Below the pieces are notes generated by a model. That model saw nothing but the letters and a program-made list of their open reading frames with translations. It had not been told where the DNA came from and did no database searches. Made by a program: the position numbers and the translations under genes. A stretch of DNA of 64,000 bases, from assembly GCA_023390655.1 (NCBI GenBank), contig JAEWCL010000020.1:135641-199640 (forward strand), in the 5' to 3' direction. This document shows positions 51,608-60,652 of the stretch, one piece after another; within the stretch, counting starts at the first letter, position 1; every line of letters starts with the position of its first letter. This DNA is from Bacillota bacterium. GTDB lineage: Bacteria; Bacillota; Clostridia; Christensenellales; CAG-138.

Positions 51608-52024
51608 TTATAAAAGAATAGCCTTGAGCGTCACCGGAATATTGCCCATGGTCGCTTTGGAATAAGGGCAGACGGTGTGCGCTTCCTGCATGATATCGTC
51701 CGCAGTGGCTTGGTCCAGCTCCTTGAAACGGCCGGTAATGTCGGCGGAAAGGACATAGCCGCCATCCACGTTGTCAATTCCAACCGTGAGGGAAACCTCC
51801 GGCAGCGGTACGCGGAGCTTACGGGCACGGATGACATGGTGCAAGGCCCCTCCGAAGCAAGCGGCATACCCTGCCGCAAAAAGCTGCTCGGGATTGACTG
51901 CGTCGTCGGACTTGCCGCCCATGGCGATGGGGGAAGCGAGCTCAAAGGAAAGTTTGCTGTTTTCCACAGTGACTGCGCCATTGCGTCCGTTTACGGAGTT
52001 GGCGGTGGTTTGGTACAATGCCAT
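51608..52024 (-). CDS. Organic hydroperoxide resistance protein (Ohr/OsmC family)
   Basis: Thiol-dependent peroxidase that reduces organic hydroperoxides. 138 residues. Both redox cysteines are present: GYAACFGGAL and HTVCPYSKAT. The N-terminus (TANSVNGRNGAV) and length fit the Ohr subgroup. AAAGGAGCTACTGTT precedes the ATG. No OhrR regulator gene is adjacent. Single gene. Confidence 0.93.
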   Translation of the reverse strand: MALYQTTANSVNGRNGAVTVENSKLSFELASPIAMGGKSDDAVNPEQLFAAGYAACFGGALHHVIRARKLRVPLPEVSLTVGIDNVDGGYVLSADITGRFKELDQATADDIMQEAHTVCPYSKATMGNIPVTLKAILL

Positions 52025-52144
52025 AACAGTAGCTCCTTTCAGAAGTGCTTCGTTATTTCGTTATGTTTAGTATAATTCCATATTTCCCATTTGAAACGGG
52101 AAAAATGAAAAGCAAGCGGATTTTTCCCCGCAGCCGGAAACTGT

Positions 52145-52173
52145 TTGCCCGCGTGAACAGGTTGCGGTATACT
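52145..52173 (+). promoter_or_regulatory. Candidate promoter of the HAD phosphatase gene
   Basis: TTGCCC (52145-52150), 17-bp spacer, TATACT (52168-52173), about 38 bases before the ATG. Confidence 0.45.
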
Positions 52174-52211
52174 GTAGGCGGAAGAATAAAGGAAAATACA
52201 AGGGGTATTAC

Positions 52212-52988
52212 ATGGAAATCTTACGAAACAAAAAAGCGTTTATCTGCGACATGGACGGCGTTCTCTATCACGGGGACAGGTTGCTGCCCGGCGTACCCCA
52301 GTTTGTGGAATGGCTCAAGGAAAAAAACAAGCAATTTCTGTTTCTGACAAACAACAGCGGCTATACCCCGCGTGAGCTGCAGCAAAAGCTGGCGCGGCTT
52401 GGCATCGAGGTGGATGCGGATTGCTTTTATACGAGCGCGCTTGCCACCGCAAGCTTTTTAGCCAGCCAGTATCCCGACTGCAGCGCGTATGTACTGGGCC
52501 AGCCGGGGCTGATCAACGCCCTTTATAATGTTGGCATTACCATGAACAGCGTCAATCCGGATTATGTGGTGGTGGGTGAAAGCTACAGCCTCAATTATGA
52601 AATGCTCGAGCGTGCGACGTACCTTGTCAACAAGGGCGCACGGCTGATCGGATGCAATTCCGATCTGACAGGGCCGACGGAGCAGGGCATGGCGCCTGCT
52701 TGCCGGGCTCTGATCGCGCCTATTGAACTCGCAACCGGCGTGAGCGCCTATTTTGTAGGCAAACCGAACCCGCTGATGATGCGGCACGCATTGAAAAAGC
52801 TGCAGTCATCTCCCGCGGATACCGCAATCGTGGGGGACAGGATGGATACGGACATCATGGCGGGCGTAGAGGCGGAAATCGATACGGTTCTCGTGCTTTC
52901 CGGCGTGACCTCGCGGGATATGCTTGTGAAGTTTCCGTACCGCCCCAAGTATGTGCTTGAAGGCGTCGGAGACATCCCGGGAGCTTAA
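52212..52988 (+). CDS. HAD-IIA family (NagD-like) phosphatase
   Basis: 258 residues. Motif I is CDMDGVLYHG (nucleophile Asp), motif II FLTNNSG, the lysine lies in YFVGKPNP, and motif IV is VGDRMDTDIMAG. The C2-type cap between motifs II and III is that of the NagD/PNPase-like group, which dephosphorylates nucleotides or sugar phosphates. The exact substrate cannot be told. Single gene, weak hairpin downstream. Confidence 0.92.
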   Translation: MEILRNKKAFICDMDGVLYHGDRLLPGVPQFVEWLKEKNKQFLFLTNNSGYTPRELQQKLARLGIEVDADCFYTSALATASFLASQYPDCSAYVLGQPGLINALYNVGITMNSVNPDYVVVGESYSLNYEMLERATYLVNKGARLIGCNSDLTGPTEQGMAPACRALIAPIELATGVSAYFVGKPNPLMMRHALKKLQSSPADTAIVGDRMDTDIMAGVEAEIDTVLVLSGVTSRDMLVKFPYRPKYVLEGVGDIPGA

Positions 52989-53010
52989 AGACCATGTAAA
53001 TCAATGCTGT

Positions 53011-53032
53011 GCGCCGCGAAAGCGGCGCTTTC
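53011..53032 (+). terminator. Weak hairpin after the HAD gene
   Basis: GCGCCGC pairs with GCGGCGC around GAAA, followed by only TTTC. Confidence 0.4.
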
Positions 53033-53106
53033 ACTTGTGAAACAGGGCATCGGCAGTTGTTTTTTTAGTCATACCGCCAGCGTAAAAACAAGAAAGGGAA
53101 AACGAC

Positions 53107-53511
53107 ATGAAAAGAAAGCGGATTTGGCCGTTTTTTGCAGCCGGTGCGTTCGTCCTGCTGCTTGGCGCAGGAGCGCTGCTTTACTTGAACAGTGTGGAAA
53201 CATACCAGCAGCATGTTGCGCAGATGGAGATTGCGAACATCGCGTTTTCCACGGTGCCGGATGGCGAATATGAGGGAGAAGTGGATGAAACGCTCATCCG
53301 CGTCAAGGTGCGCGTGACGGCGGAGGGCGGCGCGGTGACGGACATTGCGCTGTTGGAGCATGAAAACGGCCGCGGCAAACCTGCCGAGGCCGTCATTGGA
53401 GAAATCATCAAGCAGCAGACGCTGGATGTGGACAGCGTTTCGGGCGCCACCAACTCCAGCAAGCTCATCAAAAAAGCGGTGGAAAACGCCTTACAGTCGG
53501 CGTTGAAGTAA
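53107..53511 (+). CDS. Membrane-anchored FMN-binding domain protein
   Basis: 134 residues: one N-terminal helix (FFAAGAFVLLLGAGALLYL), then an exported FMN-binding domain. The threonine of SGATNSS is the site at which FMN is covalently attached in RnfG/NqrC-type proteins, by the flavin transferase ApbE. Stand-alone domains like this are common in anaerobes and probably take part in extracytoplasmic electron transfer. Convergent with the dCMP deaminase gene only 5 bases away. Confidence 0.88.
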   Translation: MKRKRIWPFFAAGAFVLLLGAGALLYLNSVETYQQHVAQMEIANIAFSTVPDGEYEGEVDETLIRVKVRVTAEGGAVTDIALLEHENGRGKPAEAVIGEIIKQQTLDVDSVSGATNSSKLIKKAVENALQSALK

Positions 53512-53516
53512 AAAGC

Positions 53517-54005
53517 CTACGCAGGATCGGGTTCCGGCGACGCTTCGGGCTTTTCATAGCGCTCCAGGCGGACGGCCGCCTGATCGAATATCTCCAAAGA
53601 GAATGCGTCCGGATATCCTTCTGCATATACCACGCGGGAAATCCCGGCGTTGACGATCATTTTTGCGCAGATCACGCACGGCTGGTGCGTGCAGTAGAGA
53701 GTTGCCCCTTCTATGGAAATGCCCAGCTTTGCCGCCTGGATGATGGCATTCTGTTCCGCGTGGATGGCATAGCAGATTTCGTGCCGGGTACCCGAGGGGA
53801 TGCCTAGCTTTTTTCTCAGGCACTCGCCGCGTTCCATACAGCTTTTGATGCCGGCGGGGGCGCCGTTATAACCGGTGGTCAGGATACGCTTGTTTTTGAC
53901 GATGATGGAGCCAATTTTCCGTCCTTCCTGATAGCAGCTGGACCAGTTGGCGATGGATTTGCACAATTCCATGAAGCGGATATCCCATTTATCCCATGTA
54001 TACAA
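53517..54005 (-). CDS. dCMP deaminase family protein
   Basis: 162 residues. The zinc site is complete: CYAIHAEQNAI (His and catalytic Glu) and HQPCVICAKM (two Cys). An additional HxxC-type pattern (GIKSCMERGECLR) fits ComEB/dCMP deaminases. It would make dUMP from dCMP for thymidylate synthesis. I place the start at TTG 54005, 8 bases after GGGGGAGG, giving YTWDKWDIRFMEL; an ATG at 54047 would put the ribosome site inside the gene. Confidence 0.9.
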   Translation of the reverse strand: MYTWDKWDIRFMELCKSIANWSSCYQEGRKIGSIIVKNKRILTTGYNGAPAGIKSCMERGECLRKKLGIPSGTRHEICYAIHAEQNAIIQAAKLGISIEGATLYCTHQPCVICAKMIVNAGISRVVYAEGYPDAFSLEIFDQAAVRLERYEKPEASPEPDPA

Positions 54006-54073
54006 GTAAGGAACCTCCCCCGACTTTTTATTGAGTATAGCACGCAAAGTGAAAAAAAAGAAAGATAAATATA

Positions 54074-54111
54074 GAAAGCGCCTGCGGCGCTAAAAGCCGC
54101 AGGCGCTATCC
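54074..54111 (-). terminator. Hairpin between the GerMN and dCMP deaminase genes
   Basis: AGCGCCTGCGGC pairs with GCCGCAGGCGCT around a 7-nt loop. The flanking sequence is A-rich on the + side (T-rich on the minus strand), consistent with termination of minus-strand transcripts. Confidence 0.65.
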
Positions 54112-54130
54112 GTTTTGGGCAGGCCGGCAA

Positions 54131-55114
54131 TCAGGAAACGGGGCGGAACTCATTTTCATAGATGGGGAGCGCCATGGTTTCCGTTGCGCTGCCATGATAA
54201 TCCTTGCCGTCGACCTGCACCTGCAGGGAAGCGATGCTGGCGCCAAACTGCTTTGCGGTAAGCTGCATGCAGGTCAAGGCAAGCTCTTCAAGCTCCGGTG
54301 TATCCGAAATGGCGGCAAACTCCTTGGAGAAATTGACGCACGCCGCATCATCTACAATGGAAGCGGAGAGCACCTCTGTGCCCTCGGGGAAGCAATTGCG
54401 GAGCGTGGCATCCATGGGCCCCAGGGCAAGCTGCTGCATGGCGAGCTCAATGTCGGGCTCCTGGGCGACCGGGCGGCTGACGGGTACGTGCAGGCTGCCG
54501 GTCTGGTTGGGGAAGTACAGCTTGACACGGTAGGAATAATCCTCTCCCGAGGCGCTTACCGGCAGCGGTTCTTCATTGAGCGGCAGCGTGCGCATAACGT
54601 CTTTTACCCTTGTGCCGTGGGAAAGCTTGCTCTTGATCTTCCCATCGAATTTCAGTTGTACCCGGTCAATGGTGGAAAATTCCGTAAGCGTATTGACAAC
54701 GGCGGTCACAAGCGCCTGTTCCGCTTCGGCGCTTTCCAGCTTCGGCAGGTCGATGATATTGAGCGTTGCCAGCGCATCGTCAGAAATGGAAAGCACAAAG
54801 CTGACCCCCTGCGGGACAACATTTTTGAGCCCCATGGCCGTTGCGGAAATCTGGTTTTCCTCTGTATCTACAAGCTGGTTGAGGGCGGCGCGGCCAATGC
54901 CTTCCTCCCACGGCAGCAGCTTCATAACGGGTACCATCAGGCCGTCGTCGGTTTGGAAATAAAGTACGGTACGCCGAAATCCGGCTTCGGAATCCACGGG
55001 CTGCTCCAGCTCCTCATCGGCATGGAAAACGTTTGTCGAGCAGGCGCTCAGCAGCAATGCCAGCAGCAAGCACAACGCGAGTACCGCCGGCGCATAGCGT
55101 TTGTTGTGAAACAT
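54131..55114 (-). CDS. GerMN-domain lipoprotein
   Basis: 327 residues. Lipoprotein signal with lipobox LSAC at about residues 22-25. Two GerMN domains follow: the first around LNIIDLPKLESAEAEQALV, the second around ACVNFSKEFAAISDTPELEELAL, each preceded by a 'GVSFVLSI' or 'EVLSASIVDD' strand. GerM is a spore germination and sporulation lipoprotein in Bacillus; related domains occur in vegetative envelope proteins. ATG 55114 is chosen because the signal peptide begins there and GGGGGGAATTTT precedes it. Role in spores is inference. Confidence 0.87.
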   Translation of the reverse strand: MFHNKRYAPAVLALCLLLALLLSACSTNVFHADEELEQPVDSEAGFRRTVLYFQTDDGLMVPVMKLLPWEEGIGRAALNQLVDTEENQISATAMGLKNVVPQGVSFVLSISDDALATLNIIDLPKLESAEAEQALVTAVVNTLTEFSTIDRVQLKFDGKIKSKLSHGTRVKDVMRTLPLNEEPLPVSASGEDYSYRVKLYFPNQTGSLHVPVSRPVAQEPDIELAMQQLALGPMDATLRNCFPEGTEVLSASIVDDAACVNFSKEFAAISDTPELEELALTCMQLTAKQFGASIASLQVQVDGKDYHGSATETMALPIYENEFRPVS

Positions 55115-55290
55115 AAAATTCCCCCCGTTGCGCGTTTTTACAATACTTATTCGCACACAGGGGGAAGTATGTTGAAGTCTACAAAAGGTTGTGATTATAG
55201 CATAGAAGCACAGCGGATACGGTATCATCCGCGCATGTACGGGGCGAAAATCGCAGCGCAGAGAAGCGGCTGTACCATATAGCCGTAAGG

Positions 55291-55572
55291 CTACGGTATT
55301 ATGCGCGCGCGATATGCTTCCTGATGCCGGAGCGCAAGGGCAAGAAGGTGCGCGTCCAATTCCTCATCGGATTGCGCCTGTTTTGGCGCATAGGTTTCCA
55401 ATACCTCAAAGGTAAGGCCGCCGCATGCGCGGTGTGCCTGCTGGAGCGCGGCGTGGGGGCTTGCGTTGAGCGTCAGTTCAAAGAGCATCCGCTTTTTGAT
55501 CCCCGCAAGGTTGCGGCTAAAGCCGATAAAGCTTTGCTGCGTCTTAAAGTCATACAGGCGGTATACGCCCAT
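55291..55572 (-). CDS. Degenerate GIY-YIG-like protein (93 aa)
   Basis: The start GVYRLYDFKTQQSFIGFSRN recalls the GIY-YIG nuclease fold (GVY ... FIG, then an Arg/Lys-rich helix KKRMLFELTLN), but the second motif is FIG rather than YIG. Conserved nuclease residues further on are not obvious. It follows prsA on the same strand after 22 bases and may be cotranscribed. A GTG a few codons upstream is an alternative start. Activity is doubtful. Confidence 0.55.
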   Translation of the reverse strand: MGVYRLYDFKTQQSFIGFSRNLAGIKKRMLFELTLNASPHAALQQAHRACGGLTFEVLETYAPKQAQSDEELDAHLLALALRHQEAYRARIIP

Positions 55573-55594
55573 TTGGGTGCCAGCCTGCACGGCG

Positions 55595-56731
55595 TTACGG
55601 GGCGGGGGTGGCTGCGCCGAGGGTCCGGATACGGCCGATGTAGCTTGTAATATCCGCCTCCTGCGTCCAGCGCTCCACTTCAGCGCCGTATGCTTCCTGC
55701 TTGAGGGCAAGCAGTGAGCGGGAGATATAATCCGTCTTGACGGATTCAAATGGCTGGTCCCCGCTTTCCACGCGGCTGACGAGCTTGATGATGTGGTAGC
55801 CGAACTGGCTCTTAACGGGGGCGGTATGGTCACCCACGTTTGCAAGGGCAAGGCCGGCCTCTTTGAATTCCTGCACAAAGCTGGTGTTTTGCCCCAGCAG
55901 GTAGCCGAACGTTTTGTTGGGTTCCGCTTTCATGCCGGGATCGGTGCCGAATTCCGCCATCAGCGCGTCAAAATCCTCGCCTGCGTCCAGCCGCGTGATA
56001 AGAGCGTTCGCTGTGGATTCATCGCTCACCAGGATGTGCTTGACGCGCACAAAGCCTTCGGGCACGTACAGCGGGGGCGCACCGCTGCCGGATTCATAAG
56101 CGCTCTGCGCGCTTTCATAGGCGGCGGGGTTTGCGGTGAAGGAGGCGCGCTGCTCATTGAGTTCTGTTTCGTAGCGCGTTTTTGCTTCTTCCTCGGTGAA
56201 GGTCACCTTGGAGGTGATGCTTTCCTCCAACTTTGCGGTGAGGGAGGATTTTTGCATATCATGCTCGATCTGCTCCCGCAGCGTCTTTTCGGTATATCCC
56301 TGGGCCTTGAGTTCCTCCAGAAACTTCTGCTTGCCGGCCTTTTCCGGATCGCTCTCGTTGTTGAGCTGGGCCTGCTGCACATAGGCGGACAACAGCGCGT
56401 CATACTGCGCGGAAGCATCCTTGGCGATGGCGGCCTTCTCCTCTTCGGTGAGCGTGAGATTTTGGGCGGCAGCCTGCTGGTAGATCACCTCGGAGCGGAC
56501 AAGAGTATTGAATACACTGTCCTGCAGGGCTTTGAGGTTTTCGGCGTTCGTCATGTCGTAGCCGGCCTGACTGTATTGGTTTAAATACGTGAGAAAGGGC
56601 GCTTCAAAGTCGCGCTGGTAGAGGTTTTTGCCGTTGATGGTGGCAATGACGGTATCTCCCGGGTCTTTTGCGCAACCCCAGACGCCCGCAAGCAGCAGCA
56701 GGCAGAGGGCAATGACAGCAATGCGTTTCAT
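55595..56731 (-). CDS. prsA: Peptidyl-prolyl isomerase lipoprotein (PrsA/PpiC type)
   Basis: 378 residues. Lipoprotein signal (IAVIALCLLLLAGVWGC) and an N-terminal chaperone region resembling SurA N. The parvulin domain at about residues 225-330 includes VKHILVSDESTANALI, DFDALMAEFGTDPG and PVKSQFGYHIIKLV. It folds exported proteins at the outer face of the membrane. Length is longer than Bacillus PrsA (about 290) because of a larger N-terminal helical region. Convergent ilvN is on the other side of a 190-base gap. Confidence 0.9.
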   Translation of the reverse strand: MKRIAVIALCLLLLAGVWGCAKDPGDTVIATINGKNLYQRDFEAPFLTYLNQYSQAGYDMTNAENLKALQDSVFNTLVRSEVIYQQAAAQNLTLTEEEKAAIAKDASAQYDALLSAYVQQAQLNNESDPEKAGKQKFLEELKAQGYTEKTLREQIEHDMQKSSLTAKLEESITSKVTFTEEEAKTRYETELNEQRASFTANPAAYESAQSAYESGSGAPPLYVPEGFVRVKHILVSDESTANALITRLDAGEDFDALMAEFGTDPGMKAEPNKTFGYLLGQNTSFVQEFKEAGLALANVGDHTAPVKSQFGYHIIKLVSRVESGDQPFESVKTDYISRSLLALKQEAYGAEVERWTQEADITSYIGRIRTLGAATPAP

Positions 56732-56923
56732 GTTCCTATTTCCTCATCTTTTCGGCCTTTTAGAGGCTATTCTTTGCTGATTGTACTATCTTTTCAGCAG
56801 CCGTGTCAAATTGCGTGATTGTGAAGTTTTAAGGCGCGCGCATGACAATTCTATATTCTTTGCAATCCATCCAATGTTGTATAATGGAGGAAACAGACAC
56901 GATCAACAGGGGAGGAAGACCGT

Positions 56924-57397
56924 ATGCAGGCAAGAGACGCGCATATTTTGACGCTTACCGTAGATAACGAGTTTGGCGTATTGACGAGGATCACGGCGCA
57001 GATCCGCCGGGAAGGCTGGAACATCAAGAGCCTTGCCGCGGAGGAGACGGCGGACCGTTCCATTTCAAGGATCACGCTTGCGCTGCAATGTTTTGATTCT
57101 ACGTTGCCCAGCGTCGTCAGCAGGCTTTCCAGGCTTGCCTGCGTGCGGCATGTTTCCGCGTACGATGCAGCGCGCTGCGTCTGCCGGGAACTGACGATTG
57201 CCCGCACGGCGGATGTGCCTGAGATGCGCGCGATTGCGGAGCGGTTCGGCGCAGAGGTAATTGGCGCAGAGAACGGGACGCTGCTTGTGCAGCTGGGGGC
57301 GGAACCAAGGACGCTCGATGAATTTCTTGCGGCACTTGGGGCCTGCGGCGAGGTCGCGTCCGCCCGTACGGGCGCAATCACGCTGGAAAAAGAATGA
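56924..57397 (+). CDS. ilvN: Acetolactate synthase small (regulatory) subunit
   Basis: 157 residues. The N-terminal ACT domain begins ILTLTVDNEFGVLTRITAQIRREGWNI, the standard start of IlvN/IlvH, and binds valine for feedback control. The C-terminal domain is present (VPEMRAIAERFGAEVIG). No catalytic ilvB is adjacent, so it must act in trans or have another ACT-type role. The gene is followed by buk after about 58 bases. Confidence 0.85.
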   Translation: MQARDAHILTLTVDNEFGVLTRITAQIRREGWNIKSLAAEETADRSISRITLALQCFDSTLPSVVSRLSRLACVRHVSAYDAARCVCRELTIARTADVPEMRAIAERFGAEVIGAENGTLLVQLGAEPRTLDEFLAALGACGEVASARTGAITLEKE

Positions 57398-57455
57398 ACC
57401 GGCGCATCTCTGCCGGATACCATGCCGCACAGCGGCTATCTGAAAGGGGACAGTT

Positions 57456-58541
57456 ATGAGCGAACCGAACGTTTACCGCCTGCTTGTCATCAATCCCGGC
57501 TCCACCTCCACAAAGATCGGGATATTTGAAAACGAAGACATGAAGCACGAGGAAGTCGTGCGGCACACCAAGGGCGAGCTTGAAAAGTTTGAATCGATCG
57601 TGGATCAAAAGGGCATGCGCCTCAAGTTCATCCTGCAGATACTTCAGGAAAAAGGGTATGACATCGCCATGTTCGACGCGATCGTTGGGCGCGGTGGCCT
57701 GGTGGAACCCATAGACAGCGGCGTATACCTGGTGAATGAACGCATGCTTAATGATCTTAAGCACTCCTCGGCGGCGACGCACGCCTCCTCCCTGGGCGGC
57801 ATCATGGCGGCGGAGCTTGCGGCCCGGGTACAAAAGCGCGCGTATGTCGTGGACCCGGTCGTTGTGGATGAAATGGACCCGTATGCGAAATTGACCGGCA
57901 TGCCCGGTATCGAGCGGCGCAGCGTGTTTCACGCGCTCAACCAGAAGGCGGTGGCGCGCCGCTGCGCAAAGGAAATGGGCAGGCAGTATGAGGATTGCAG
58001 GCTGATCGTGGCGCATATGGGCGGCGGCATTACGGTGGGCGCGCACCGCTATGGACGCGTGATCGACGTCAACGACGGCCTTTCTGGAGAGGGACCGTTC
58101 AGCCCAGAGCGTACCGGCGGCATCCCGGCGGAGCCGCTTATCCGCATGTGCTTTTCAGGCGCATATACGGAGAAAGAACTCATTGACCGCGTGACGCGCG
58201 GCGGCGGCATGGGCGCATACCTTGGCACAAACGATCTGCGCGCGTGCGAGCGCCTGATTAAGGAAGGCGACGATTACGCCGTGCTGGTGCTTGAATCCAT
58301 GGCCTACCAGGTATCCAAGGAGATCGGCGCAATGGTTGCGGTATTGGAAGGCAGGGTGGACGCCATTGTGCTGACCGGTGGCCTTGCCCACAGCAACCGC
58401 TTTACCGGGGCTATCAAAAACCGCGTGAGCCTGATTGCGCCCGTGCGCGTGTACCCGGGCGAGGATGAGCTGCGTGCGCTCGCCGAAGGCGTATTGCGCG
58501 TGCTGCGCGGCGAGGAACGGGCAAAGGAATACGATGGCTGA
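57456..58541 (+). CDS. buk: Butyrate kinase (or branched-chain fatty acid kinase)
   Basis: 361 residues of the acetokinase family. It begins VINPGSTSTKIGIFENE (phosphate 1 motif). MGGGITVGAHRYGRVIDVNDG and TGGLAHSNRFT are the other nucleotide-site motifs. It makes butyrate and ATP from butyryl phosphate or the reverse. The usual partner ptb is not adjacent; with ilvN upstream, isobutyrate or isovalerate could be substrates, but that is only a suggestion. It overlaps the next gene by 8 bases. Confidence 0.92.
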   Translation: MSEPNVYRLLVINPGSTSTKIGIFENEDMKHEEVVRHTKGELEKFESIVDQKGMRLKFILQILQEKGYDIAMFDAIVGRGGLVEPIDSGVYLVNERMLNDLKHSSAATHASSLGGIMAAELAARVQKRAYVVDPVVVDEMDPYAKLTGMPGIERRSVFHALNQKAVARRCAKEMGRQYEDCRLIVAHMGGGITVGAHRYGRVIDVNDGLSGEGPFSPERTGGIPAEPLIRMCFSGAYTEKELIDRVTRGGGMGAYLGTNDLRACERLIKEGDDYAVLVLESMAYQVSKEIGAMVAVLEGRVDAIVLTGGLAHSNRFTGAIKNRVSLIAPVRVYPGEDELRALAEGVLRVLRGEERAKEYDG

Positions 58542-60555
58542 CTATAGCCTGCAGGGGACGCACGCAAAAGCGCTCCGGGGAATTGCGTTTTATAAGCTGA
58601 TTGACGCGTTCCATCTGTACATTGCAAGCTGTCTGAGCGAGGCGCTGTTGGGCAACGCCGTGCTTGGCGCGGCGATTTACCTTGCCGGGCAGGTGCTCGT
58701 GGTGTTTTTGCGGATGTTTCAAAAGGCCAACCTTGCGCGGCTGCCTGCGGGGATTCATGCCCGGGGAGCCGCGCTGTTTGTGCTTTCGGCGCTGTTAAGC
58801 GCGGCGCTCTTGATCCTCTACCCGGTGGTGGCGCGGCACACGCAGTTTGTCACGTTGCTTCTGTGCATCGCGCTGCTGCTGTTCCGCCAGGGGGCGACAG
58901 CGGTCATATCCCGCGCAGAGAGGATTTGGCCCCTGCTGCGCATCGCGCTGCTGCTTGGGGCGCATACGGGATTTAGCGTGGCGGTAGGCCTGCTCTGTGC
59001 ACCTGGAGTGGCGGAAGATGCGTATGTGCAGGTAATGACGATGGTCGCCGCCACGGGCGTGGCGCTGTTTGCCTTCCAGCTCATGGAAACGCCGCAAAAG
59101 ATGGCGCGGTTTACAAAGGATGCGGACAGGCTCTTTGGCGTATCCTCCTACCGCATCTATAACCGCATGACGGCGAGCGCAGTGGTCTCCCTCAATCTTG
59201 CGCTGCTGACGTATCTCTGTTCCATCCGCATCGATCCGGGCAGCACCATGCTCTCGCTTTTCTGGGAACTGGTGGTGTGGCTGGTACTGGTGGCGGGGCT
59301 GACTGCCGTCATGGTGCGGCTGCTGAAAAAGGAGGTATTGCCTAACGGCAACAAGCCTTCCGTATTTGCGCTGGGCGCGCTGCTGCTCTTAGCCGCCATT
59401 TTCGGCGGATATTTCAATTGGTTCTCCGGCGTGATGGGCATCGTTTCATACTTGCTTTGGGGGGCGGGGCTTGCGTGCATGCTTTCCATCATCCTTGCGA
59501 TGGGGAACGATATGCGTGCTGTGCTGGAACTTAACATGAAGCAGGAAGAGCTCTCGGGGTATCATGAAAACACGCAGGCTGTTGTGGAGTGGAATTTGAC
59601 GCTGTCCACGCTGTTATTGGTGCTGCTGCTCACAGTGATGACGTTTGTGTCGGAAGGCAGGAGCGGTCCCTGGCATGAACTGCCCTTCATACAGTTTTTG
59701 ATGCGCAATCTGCGCGTGCTTCCGCCTGTAGGCATTGCCGCGGCGCTGTTGTACGCCCTGATGCAGCCGCTTGATCGGGATTATGCCCAAAAGCTTGCGC
59801 ATTACCGTGCGCAGCAACGCGCAGGGCAGGTAAACGCCGCGCTCAAAACACGCCTGCAGATGAAACTGATTCAGCAGTCCCGCCGTATTGCGCCGGATAT
59901 CCTGCGCGCCGTCATACGGCCGCTGATGCCCTGCCGCGTAATCGGGAAGGAGCAGGTGGATACGGAGCACGGGCCTGTGGTGTTTGTGGCCAACCATCTG
60001 GAGATTTATGGGCCGCTCATTACCAACCTGTATCTGCCGTTTTACTTCCGCTCCTGGATCATATCCAGCATGCTGGACAGAGAAATTGTTGCGGAACAAT
60101 TGAAAAACGGCGTGAACAATGTGTTCCACTTCCTGCCCAGGCGCATGCGGGAGCGTCTGCCGCAATGGATCGCACCCATCGTTTTGTTTATCCTGCAGTC
60201 GCTTGACCCTATCCCCGTCTACCGGGGCAATGCTCGGGAGGTTGTAAGCACCATGCGCCTGACGGTGGACGCGATGGAATATGAGGACAACATCCTGCTG
60301 TTTCCCGAAAACCCAGGGGAGGAAAATTACAAGCAGCAGGGCGTGTCAGGCTTTTATTCAGGCTTTGCATCCATCGGCGCGGAATATTATAAGCGCACCG
60401 GCAACAGCACAACGTTCTATCCGGTCTATGCAAACAAAGCAAAGCGCACGCTTACCATCGGCACCGGCATCCGTTATGACGCGGACAACGGCAAACGCGA
60501 GGAACGGGACCACATTGTTGCGGAACTCAACGCGTGGATGAACGCGCAGGCGTAA
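58534..60555 (+). CDS. Polytopic membrane protein fused to an acyltransferase-like domain
   Basis: 673 residues. The first about 430 make roughly twelve membrane helices (for example LLGNAVLGAAIYLAGQVLV, FVLSALLSAALLILYPVV). The last about 220 resemble PlsC/LPLAT acyltransferases: FVANHLEIYGPLITNLYL is in the place of motif I (NH-x4-D) but has Gly instead of Asp, and LLFPENPGEEN takes the place of FPEGTR. ATG 58534 lies inside the end of buk, so the two are coupled. LplT-Aas-type fusions are a known parallel. The altered motifs leave activity uncertain. Confidence 0.75.
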   Translation: MADYSLQGTHAKALRGIAFYKLIDAFHLYIASCLSEALLGNAVLGAAIYLAGQVLVVFLRMFQKANLARLPAGIHARGAALFVLSALLSAALLILYPVVARHTQFVTLLLCIALLLFRQGATAVISRAERIWPLLRIALLLGAHTGFSVAVGLLCAPGVAEDAYVQVMTMVAATGVALFAFQLMETPQKMARFTKDADRLFGVSSYRIYNRMTASAVVSLNLALLTYLCSIRIDPGSTMLSLFWELVVWLVLVAGLTAVMVRLLKKEVLPNGNKPSVFALGALLLLAAIFGGYFNWFSGVMGIVSYLLWGAGLACMLSIILAMGNDMRAVLELNMKQEELSGYHENTQAVVEWNLTLSTLLLVLLLTVMTFVSEGRSGPWHELPFIQFLMRNLRVLPPVGIAAALLYALMQPLDRDYAQKLAHYRAQQRAGQVNAALKTRLQMKLIQQSRRIAPDILRAVIRPLMPCRVIGKEQVDTEHGPVVFVANHLEIYGPLITNLYLPFYFRSWIISSMLDREIVAEQLKNGVNNVFHFLPRRMRERLPQWIAPIVLFILQSLDPIPVYRGNAREVVSTMRLTVDAMEYEDNILLFPENPGEENYKQQGVSGFYSGFASIGAEYYKRTGNSTTFYPVYANKAKRTLTIGTGIRYDADNGKREERDHIVAELNAWMNAQA

Positions 60556-60652
60556 CAAAAACATGGTATGATAGCAGCAAGCGTGTATCACGCCGGAACG
60601 CATGAGGGATCCGGACTAACGCAGGAAGAAAAGGAGACAACAGGAATTACGG

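Noticed and set aside
54194..55282. 362-codon plus-strand frame opposite the GerMN lipoprotein gene
   Set aside because: The minus-strand product has a lipoprotein signal and two GerMN domains; the opposite frame has none.
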